64,000 nt of DNA from Lumbricus terrestris (taxonomy: Eukaryota; Annelida; Clitellata; Crassiclitellata; Lumbricidae): the NCBI GenBank assembly GCA_949752735.1, contig OX457042.1:61675894-61739893 (forward strand), in the 5' to 3' direction. Positions 55,131 to 64,000 of this stretch are shown in pieces. The translations under genes and the position numbers were made by a program. The notes under the pieces are model-generated. The model was not told the DNA's origin and did not search any database. It saw only the letters and a program-made list of their open reading frames with translations. Every line of letters begins with the position of its first letter. Positions within the stretch are counted from its first letter, which is position 1.

Positions 55131-56400
55131 GAACAAAAATACCCGAAGGTACGATGCACGGGCTCATGGAAGTTCTCCACTAGGAGGAGGCAGATTGGGC
55201 CCCGGTTGGCTCACGGGCGTTGACGAGTGGTAAGTATCTAGTCATCGCTATCGTCGTTCTCGTATCCTGGTAGAAATTCACGGAGGTTATCTATTACATA
55301 GAGTATGACCCGAACGGTTTCAGCATCATAGTGACGTTTATTATCGGTCATTTTCATGCTTCCATCTCCTTTAGTTGGTAAAACGATGTAGTTTTTCTGG
55401 AAGATTCGCTGCAGGCACGTATTAAGCTGTTGTACGTTGTCCGTTTCGGCTGGTGTGAGAACCTCCTCGGTGTTGAAGCTGAGGGCATATATTTTTTCGC
55501 CCGCGTTGACCCTGCTTTGCACGGATAGCATGATGTTATCGGTGTACTCCTGATAGGAACCCGTATGGAGGTGCTTAATTCCTCCCACGATGACAATATT
55601 TTGAGGTATCCTTCGGGGAAGATCCAGGGCGGCGTCAGCAAGGTCACTAATTTCGGCTCCTTTTATTATTTCCAACTGTATACGAAGGTCCTCCATATCG
55701 GCAGTCACTGCACCAGCTAAGCAGTCGTCGGCAATGACGATTGTTGCAACGTCCGGAACGATGTCAATTCCAGACGGTTGTCTGTTGTGTAGTGTTACCT
55801 TTGGTGGGGAACCTCGTGCCATTGATGGGAGTGGGTCCAACGGTTGTTGAAGTGCAGGAATCGCCTCAATTTCCATTTGCGGGTTTACGATAGCGGGTCG
55901 TTCCACCGGCTGCGCGTTACTGGATTTATCTGGAGGCGTTACTGGTGGCGTCGCTTCAGGGCGCGCTCGTTTGACAGAGGGAGTGGTCCTTGGAGGGAGC
56001 TGGTGGTGCACAGGTAAGTTTAGGCCTACAGACCTTGCCTCCGCCTCCAGTGTCCGACGAACATCGCCTCCCTTGCAATTAAGACGCTTCGTAAGGCTAC
56101 GGTGAGCGATTTCTATAGCGCGGTCCTTGTCTACAGGTAAGATCGATTTCAGTAAAGTTCTGTTGGCCTCCAATCTGGTAAGTAAGTGAGTGTGAACCCT
56201 CTGTCGTATCTGTTCGCCAGCGTTGGTAAGTATGTCACCAATATCATTAGATAGGCCGTTAACTGCGTCCGGAGGTCTAATGTTCTTGCCCATGTAATGT
56301 AAGTCCCTCGCGATGGATTTGGGTAAATGAGACCAATTATCGATGTGGTGTCGTATTTGGGTTACCTTGAACAACGTCTTCCAAAGAGTGTGGAATTCCG
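55131..56400 (-). mobile_element. Truncated second retroelement (element G) with ORF1-like gene at its 3' end
   Basis: 1270 bp between two telomeric tracts. The left (3') side has a GCACGGGCTCA box (55156-55166) about 26 bp from the telomeric repeats and about 107 bp of untranslated sequence before the ORF stop. The right (5') side breaks at GGAATTCCG against GGTTAGGG. Its protein is homologous to the PLE ORF1, but no reverse transcriptase ORF lies between it and the 3' end, unlike the PLE. The 3' box variant is that of B satellites. Confidence 0.75.
55238..56400 (-). pseudogene. ORF1-like protein of element G, N-terminally truncated, with degenerate SGNH-like domain
   Basis: Open for about 387 codons from the break at 56400 (frame reads EFHTLWKTLFKVTQIRHH) to the stop at 55238; no native start remains, and the TTG at 56374 is not credible. 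The N-terminal part (NWSHLPKSIARDLHYMGKN) aligns with the helical domain of PLE ORF1 (NWQTLPRAISRDLSRLASN), including RDL and the spacing up to LEAEA/VEGEA. The C-terminal part has the same fold-like pattern (ATIVIADDCL, IVIVGGIKH, DNKRHYD), but the Ser of the SDS motif is replaced by Asp, so hydrolase activity is probably lost. It ends in an acidic tail (ENDDSDD). A Pro-rich linker lies between. Distant homology is judged by eye. Confidence 0.8.
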
Positions 56401-56515
56401 GGTTAGGGTTAGGGTTAGGGTTAGGGTTAGGGTTAGGGTTAGGGTTAGGGTTAGGGTTAGGGTTAGGGTTAGGGTTAGGGTTAGGGTTAGGGTTAGGGTT
56501 AGGGTTAGGGTTAGG
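56401..56515 (+). repeat. Telomeric repeat tract (TTAGGG)n, tract 7
   Basis: About 18 units capping truncated element G and leading into the first E unit through GGTTAGGTTAAAAAAA. Confidence 0.97.
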
Positions 56516-59500
56516 TTAAAAAAACTACAAAGTATGCCAAGACATATTGCACTGGCTCAGGCTGCCCCCTGGAGTTCAAAAGAGACGGACAAGATGGAAA
56601 TCAGCCGAATGATGTTAAGAAAGCGGAGCCCTCCTCCTTAATTACCAGGCTTGGGACTGGCACGACAATAGGTCAGGATGGTGTGTGGCCTATTGCCGTG
56701 GCGGAGTTACTCTAAGTCAGTCAAGTGTATGCTAAATTGGTGTTCTATCTGGTAATAACGGGTCTAAGGGACCGCTTCAAGAAGAGAGTTGTTTACTCGT
56801 CGGCTGCCAAAGATGAAATGAAACCAGACGCGCGGCCCGTAAATACGTTAATGCCCGGTCTAGGGATCAGGGTTCAGGTTTGGAGTAGTCAATCTCTCTC
56901 TCCCTCCAAGGAAACAACGAGGCTCGGGCGGGATAGGTTAAAAAAACTACAAAGTATGCCAAGACATATTGCACTGGCTCAGGCTGCCCCCTGGAGTTCA
57001 AAAGAGACGGACAAGATGGAAATCAGCCGAATGATGTTAAGAAAGCGGAGCCCTCCTCCTTAATTACCAGGCTTGGGACTGGCACGACAATAGGTCAGGA
57101 TGGTGTGTGGCCTATTGCCGTGGCGGAGTTACTCTAAGTCAGTCAAGTGTATGCTAAATTGGTGTTCTATCTGGTAATAACGGGTCTAAGGGACCGCTTC
57201 AAGAAGAGAGTTGTTTACTCGTCGGCTGCCAAAGATGAAATGAAACCAGACGCGCGGCCCGTAAATACGTTAATGCCCGGTCTAGGGATCAGGGTTCAGG
57301 TTTGGAGTAGTCAATCTCTCTCTCCCTCCAAGGAAACAACGAGGCTCGGGCGGGATAGGTTAAAAAAACTACAAAGTATGCCAAGACATATTGCACTGGC
57401 TCAGGCTGCCCCCTGGAGTTCAAAAGAGACGGACAAGATGGAAATCAGCCGAATGATGTTAAGAAAGCGGAGCCCTCCTCCTTAATTACCAGGCTTGGGA
57501 CTGGCACGACAATAGGTCAGGATGGTGTGTGGCCTATTGCCGTGGCGGAGTTACTCTAAGTCAGTCAAGTGTATGCTAAATTGGTGTTCTATCTGGTAAT
57601 AACGGGTCTAAGGGACCGCTTCAAGAAGAGAGTTGTTTACTCGTCGGCTGCCAAAGATGAAATGAAACCAGACGCGCGGCCCGTAAATACGTTAATGCCC
57701 GGTCTAGGGATCAGGGTTCAGGTTTGGAGTAGTCAATCTCTCTCTCCCTCCAAGGAAACAACGAGGCTCGGGCGGGATAGGTTAAAAAAACTACAAAGTA
57801 TGCCAAGACATATTGCACTGGCTCAGGCTGCCCCCTGGAGTTCAAAAGAGACGGACAAGATGGAAATCAGCCGAATGATGTTAAGAAAGCGGAGCCCTCC
57901 TCCTTAATTACCAGGCTTGGGACTGGCACGACAATAGGTCAGGATGGTGTGTGGCCTATTGCCGTGGCGGAGTTACTCTAAGTCAGTCAAGTGTATGCTA
58001 AATTGGTGTTCTATCTGGTAATAACGGGTCTAAGGGACCGCTTCAAGAAGAGAGTTGTTTACTCGTCGGCTGCCAAAGATGAAATGAAACCAGACGCGCG
58101 GCCCGTAAATACGTTAATGCCCGGTCTAGGGATCAGGGTTCAGGTTTGGAGTAGTCAATCTCTCTCTCCCTCCAAGGAAACAACGAGGCTCGGGCGGGAT
58201 AGGTTAAAAAAACTACAAAGTATGCCAAGACATATTGCACTGGCTCAGGCTGCCCCCTGGAGTTCAAAAGAGACGGACAAGATGGAAATCAGCCGAATGA
58301 TGTTAAGAAAGCGGAGCCCTCCTCCTTAATTACCAGGCTTGGGACTGGCACGACAATAGGTCAGGATGGTGTGTGGCCTATTGCCGTGGCGGAGTTACTC
58401 TAAGTCAGTCAAGTGTATGCTAAATTGGTGTTCTATCTGGTAATAACGGGTCTAAGGGACCGCTTCAAGAAGAGAGTTGTTTACTCGTCGGCTGCCAAAG
58501 ATGAAATGAAACCAGACGCGCGGCCCGTAAATACGTTAATGCCCGGTCTAGGGATCAGGGTTCAGGTTTGGAGTAGTCAATCTCTCTCTCCCTCCAAGGA
58601 AACAACGAGGCTCGGGCGGGATAGGTTAAAAAAACTACAAAGTATGCCAAGACATATTGCACTGGCTCAGGCTGCCCCCTGGAGTTCAAAAGAGACGGAC
58701 AAGATGGAAATCAGCCGAATGATGTTAAGAAAGCGGAGCCCTCCTCCTTAATTACCAGGCTTGGGACTGGCACGACAATAGGTCAGGATGGTGTGTGGCC
58801 TATTGCCGTGGCGGAGTTACTCTAAGTCAGTCAAGTGTATGCTAAATTGGTGTTCTATCTGGTAATAACGGGTCTAAGGGACCGCTTCAAGAAGAGAGTT
58901 GTTTACTCGTCGGCTGCCAAAGATGAAATGAAACCAGACGCGCGGCCCGTAAATACGTTAATGCCCGGTCTAGGGATCAGGGTTCAGGTTTGGAGTAGTC
59001 AATCTCTCTCTCCCTCCAAGGAAACAACGAGGCTCGGGCGGGATAGGTTAAAAAAACTACAAAGTATGCCAAGACATATTGCACTGGCTCAGGCTGCCCC
59101 CTGGAGTTCAAAAGAGACGGACAAGATGGAAATCAGCCGAATGATGTTAAGAAAGCGGAGCCCTCCTCCTTAATTACCAGGCTTGGGACTGGCACGACAA
59201 TAGGTCAGGATGGTGTGTGGCCTATTGCCGTGGCGGAGTTACTCTAAGTCAGTCAAGTGTATGCTAAATTGGTGTTCTATCTGGTAATAACGGGTCTAAG
59301 GGACCGCTTCAAGAAGAGAGTTGTTTACTCGTCGGCTGCCAAAGATGAAATGAAACCAGACGCGCGGCCCGTAAATACGTTAATGCCCGGTCTAGGGATC
59401 AGGGTTCAGGTTTGGAGTAGTCAATCTCTCTCTCCCTCCAAGGAAACAACGAGGCTCGGGCGGGATAGGTTAAAAAAACTACAAAGTATGCCAAGACATA

Positions 59501-62500
59501 TTGCACTGGCTCAGGCTGCCCCCTGGAGTTCAAAAGAGACGGACAAGATGGAAATCAGCCGAATGATGTTAAGAAAGCGGAGCCCTCCTCCTTAATTACC
59601 AGGCTTGGGACTGGCACGACAATAGGTCAGGATGGTGTGTGGCCTATTGCCGTGGCGGAGTTACTCTAAGTCAGTCAAGTGTATGCTAAATTGGTGTTCT
59701 ATCTGGTAATAACGGGTCTAAGGGACCGCTTCAAGAAGAGAGTTGTTTACTCGTCGGCTGCCAAAGATGAAATGAAACCAGACGCGCGGCCCGTAAATAC
59801 GTTAATGCCCGGTCTAGGGATCAGGGTTCAGGTTTGGAGTAGTCAATCTCTCTCTCCCTCCAAGGAAACAACGAGGCTCGGGCGGGATAGGTTAAAAAAA
59901 CTACAAAGTATGCCAAGACATATTGCACTGGCTCAGGCTGCCCCCTGGAGTTCAAAAGAGACGGACAAGATGGAAATCAGCCGAATGATGTTAAGAAAGC
60001 GGAGCCCTCCTCCTTAATTACCAGGCTTGGGACTGGCACGACAATAGGTCAGGATGGTGTGTGGCCTATTGCCGTGGCGGAGTTACTCTAAGTCAGTCAA
60101 GTGTATGCTAAATTGGTGTTCTATCTGGTAATAACGGGTCTAAGGGACCGCTTCAAGAAGAGAGTTGTTTACTCGTCGGCTGCCAAAGATGAAATGAAAC
60201 CAGACGCGCGGCCCGTAAATACGTTAATGCCCGGTCTAGGGATCAGGGTTCAGGTTTGGAGTAGTCAATCTCTCTCTCCCTCCAAGGAAACAACGAGGCT
60301 CGGGCGGGATAGGTTAAAAAAACTACAAAGTATGCCAAGACATATTGCACTGGCTCAGGCTGCCCCCTGGAGTTCAAAAGAGACGGACAAGATGGAAATC
60401 AGCCGAATGATGTTAAGAAAGCGGAGCCCTCCTCCTTAATTACCAGGCTTGGGACTGGCACGACAATAGGTCAGGATGGTGTGTGGCCTATTGCCGTGGC
60501 GGAGTTACTCTAAGTCAGTCAAGTGTATGCTAAATTGGTGTTCTATCTGGTAATAACGGGTCTAAGGGACCGCTTCAAGAAGAGAGTTGTTTACTCGTCG
60601 GCTGCCAAAGATGAAATGAAACCAGACGCGCGGCCCGTAAATACGTTAATGCCCGGTCTAGGGATCAGGGTTCAGGTTTGGAGTAGTCAATCTCTCTCTC
60701 CCTCCAAGGAAACAACGAGGCTCGGGCGGGATAGGTTAAAAAAACTACAAAGTATGCCAAGACATATTGCACTGGCTCAGGCTGCCCCCTGGAGTTCAAA
60801 AGAGACGGACAAGATGGAAATCAGCCGAATGATGTTAAGAAAGCGGAGCCCTCCTCCTTAATTACCAGGCTTGGGACTGGCACGACAATAGGTCAGGATG
60901 GTGTGTGGCCTATTGCCGTGGCGGAGTTACTCTAAGTCAGTCAAGTGTATGCTAAATTGGTGTTCTATCTGGTAATAACGGGTCTAAGGGACCGCTTCAA
61001 GAAGAGAGTTGTTTACTCGTCGGCTGCCAAAGATGAAATGAAACCAGACGCGCGGCCCGTAAATACGTTAATGCCCGGTCTAGGGATCAGGGTTCAGGTT
61101 TGGAGTAGTCAATCTCTCTCTCCCTCCAAGGAAACAACGAGGCTCGGGCGGGATAGGTTAAAAAAACTACAAAGTATGCCAAGACATATTGCACTGGCTC
61201 AGGCTGCCCCCTGGAGTTCAAAAGAGACGGACAAGATGGAAATCAGCCGAATGATGTTAAGAAAGCGGAGCCCTCCTCCTTAATTACCAGGCTTGGGACT
61301 GGCACGACAATAGGTCAGGATGGTGTGTGGCCTATTGCCGTGGCGGAGTTACTCTAAGTCAGTCAAGTGTATGCTAAATTGGTGTTCTATCTGGTAATAA
61401 CGGGTCTAAGGGACCGCTTCAAGAAGAGAGTTGTTTACTCGTCGGCTGCCAAAGATGAAATGAAACCAGACGCGCGGCCCGTAAATACGTTAATGCCCGG
61501 TCTAGGGATCAGGGTTCAGGTTTGGAGTAGTCAATCTCTCTCTCCCTCCAAGGAAACAACGAGGCTCGGGCGGGATAGGTTAAAAAAACTACAAAGTATG
61601 CCAAGACATATTGCACTGGCTCAGGCTGCCCCCTGGAGTTCAAAAGAGACGGACAAGATGGAAATCAGCCGAATGATGTTAAGAAAGCGGAGCCCTCCTC
61701 CTTAATTACCAGGCTTGGGACTGGCACGACAATAGGTCAGGATGGTGTGTGGCCTATTGCCGTGGCGGAGTTACTCTAAGTCAGTCAAGTGTATGCTAAA
61801 TTGGTGTTCTATCTGGTAATAACGGGTCTAAGGGACCGCTTCAAGAAGAGAGTTGTTTACTCGTCGGCTGCCAAAGATGAAATGAAACCAGACGCGCGGC
61901 CCGTAAATACGTTAATGCCCGGTCTAGGGATCAGGGTTCAGGTTTGGAGTAGTCAATCTCTCTCTCCCTCCAAGGAAACAACGAGGCTCGGGCGGGATAG
62001 GTTAAAAAAACTACAAAGTATGCCAAGACATATTGCACTGGCTCAGGCTGCCCCCTGGAGTTCAAAAGAGACGGACAAGATGGAAATCAGCCGAATGATG
62101 TTAAGAAAGCGGAGCCCTCCTCCTTAATTACCAGGCTTGGGACTGGCACGACAATAGGTCAGGATGGTGTGTGGCCTATTGCCGTGGCGGAGTTACTCTA
62201 AGTCAGTCAAGTGTATGCTAAATTGGTGTTCTATCTGGTAATAACGGGTCTAAGGGACCGCTTCAAGAAGAGAGTTGTTTACTCGTCGGCTGCCAAAGAT
62301 GAAATGAAACCAGACGCGCGGCCCGTAAATACGTTAATGCCCGGTCTAGGGATCAGGGTTCAGGTTTGGAGTAGTCAATCTCTCTCTCCCTCCAAGGAAA
62401 CAACGAGGCTCGGGCGGGATAGGTTAAAAAAACTACAAAGTATGCCAAGACATATTGCACTGGCTCAGGCTGCCCCCTGGAGTTCAAAAGAGACGGACAA

Positions 62501-64000
62501 GATGGAAATCAGCCGAATGATGTTAAGAAAGCGGAGCCCTCCTCCTTAATTACCAGGCTTGGGACTGGCACGACAATAGGTCAGGATGGTGTGTGGCCTA
62601 TTGCCGTGGCGGAGTTACTCTAAGTCAGTCAAGTGTATGCTAAATTGGTGTTCTATCTGGTAATAACGGGTCTAAGGGACCGCTTCAAGAAGAGAGTTGT
62701 TTACTCGTCGGCTGCCAAAGATGAAATGAAACCAGACGCGCGGCCCGTAAATACGTTAATGCCCGGTCTAGGGATCAGGGTTCAGGTTTGGAGTAGTCAA
62801 TCTCTCTCTCCCTCCAAGGAAACAACGAGGCTCGGGCGGGATAGGTTAAAAAAACTACAAAGTATGCCAAGACATATTGCACTGGCTCAGGCTGCCCCCT
62901 GGAGTTCAAAAGAGACGGACAAGATGGAAATCAGCCGAATGATGTTAAGAAAGCGGAGCCCTCCTCCTTAATTACCAGGCTTGGGACTGGCACGACAATA
63001 GGTCAGGATGGTGTGTGGCCTATTGCCGTGGCGGAGTTACTCTAAGTCAGTCAAGTGTATGCTAAATTGGTGTTCTATCTGGTAATAACGGGTCTAAGGG
63101 ACCGCTTCAAGAAGAGAGTTGTTTACTCGTCGGCTGCCAAAGATGAAATGAAACCAGACGCGCGGCCCGTAAATACGTTAATGCCCGGTCTAGGGATCAG
63201 GGTTCAGGTTTGGAGTAGTCAATCTCTCTCTCCCTCCAAGGAAACAACGAGGCTCGGGCGGGATAGGTTAAAAAAACTACAAAGTATGCCAAGACATATT
63301 GCACTGGCTCAGGCTGCCCCCTGGAGTTCAAAAGAGACGGACAAGATGGAAATCAGCCGAATGATGTTAAGAAAGCGGAGCCCTCCTCCTTAATTACCAG
63401 GCTTGGGACTGGCACGACAATAGGTCAGGATGGTGTGTGGCCTATTGCCGTGGCGGAGTTACTCTAAGTCAGTCAAGTGTATGCTAAATTGGTGTTCTAT
63501 CTGGTAATAACGGGTCTAAGGGACCGCTTCAAGAAGAGAGTTGTTTACTCGTCGGCTGCCAAAGATGAAATGAAACCAGACGCGCGGCCCGTAAATACGT
63601 TAATGCCCGGTCTAGGGATCAGGGTTCAGGTTTGGAGTAGTCAATCTCTCTCTCCCTCCAAGGAAACAACGAGGCTCGGGCGGGATAGGTTAAAAAAACT
63701 ACAAAGTATGCCAAGACATATTGCACTGGCTCAGGCTGCCCCCTGGAGTTCAAAAGAGACGGACAAGATGGAAATCAGCCGAATGATGTTAAGAAAGCGG
63801 AGCCCTCCTCCTTAATTACCAGGCTTGGGACTGGCACGACAATAGGTCAGGATGGTGTGTGGCCTATTGCCGTGGCGGAGTTACTCTAAGTCAGTCAAGT
63901 GTATGCTAAATTGGTGTTCTATCTGGTAATAACGGGTCTAAGGGACCGCTTCAAGAAGAGAGTTGTTTACTCGTCGGCTGCCAAAGATGAAATGAAACCA
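56514..64000 (-). repeat. E telomeric satellite, 422-bp unit, 17 complete copies, continuing past the window end
   Basis: Units start at 56514 and every 422 bp; the 18th (63688) is cut by the window edge. E is a close sister of D, with scattered substitutions and a 2-bp length difference. Copies look identical to each other. Terminal boxes: GCACTGGCTCA 56549-56559 and AGGCTCGGGC 56920-56929. The 112-codon + strand frame runs across the unit boundary and exists only because of the tandem arrangement. Confidence 0.96.
56626..56712 (-). ncRNA. Twister ribozyme in E unit (18 copies at +422), canonical form
   Basis: Same architecture as in D: P1 GAG/CUC, U-A cleavage step in UAA, P2 CUCC/GGAG, 11-pair P3, P4 CCAG/CUGG, L4 UCCCAAGC, GAGGG. 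The L2 3' segment reads UAAUUAA instead of UAGUUAA. The last copy, near 63800-63886, is complete. Confidence 0.92.

Noticed and set aside
41341..64000. CRISPR-like array, because of strict periodicity
   Set aside because: The whole 422-424 bp unit repeats with no unique spacers, and the context is eukaryotic telomeric DNA.

Overview
This window is a eukaryotic, most likely animal, subtelomere or telomere. Nine blocks of vertebrate-type (TTAGGG)n, all reading TTAGGG on the + strand, alternate with tandem arrays of 0.42-1.03 kb satellite units and with a tandem array of a Penelope-like retroelement (PLE) carrying a GIY-YIG endonuclease domain. No host gene, tRNA or rRNA was found. Because the G-rich strand runs left to right, the chromosome end should lie to the right, so the left side is the older, internal side. 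The species cannot be named from the sequence alone.

Layout: A1 satellite (1004 bp unit) 1-1558; telomeric tract; remnant F; short tract; B satellite (1019 bp) 1891-5381; tract; A2 satellite (1027 bp) 5552-14335; tract; A1 then A2 again 14600-26395, the A2 part being a second copy of 5552-14335 exactly 12,060 bp away; the longest tract; PLE array 26948-40136 (two full copies and one truncated); tract; C satellite (632 bp) 40324-41334; short tract; D satellite (424 bp, about 32 units) 41341-54848; tract; a truncated second element with an ORF1-like gene 55131-56400; tract; E satellite (422 bp) 56514 to the window end.

Main result: every complete satellite unit, in all five families, carries on the minus strand the signature of a twister self-cleaving ribozyme (UAA/CAA, P2 CUCC/GGAG, P3 hairpin, P4 CCAG/CUGG closing the loop UCCCAAGC, then GAGGG). 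I count about 75 copies. D and E units have the canonical U-A cleavage step and a closed P1. The P3 hairpin changes in sequence and length between families while staying paired. The PLE has the same transcript sense as the ribozymes (minus strand), a hammerhead-like motif upstream of ORF1, and the same terminal sequences as the satellites: 5' CCTGCCCGAGCC and 3' TGAGCCAGTGC followed by CCCTAACC.

How the parts may work together (inference): the satellites look like non-autonomous, ribozyme-bearing retroelements (retrozyme-like) mobilised by the PLE reverse transcriptase. Arrays start at a fixed phase next to TTAGGG and stop at arbitrary points, where new TTAGGG repeats begin with only a few bases of overlap. 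That fits reverse transcription primed by the telomeric 3' end on circular or multimeric RNA, followed by end erosion and healing by telomerase, repeated several times. Recombination (unequal exchange, break-induced copying) also acted, as the 12,060-bp duplication shows.
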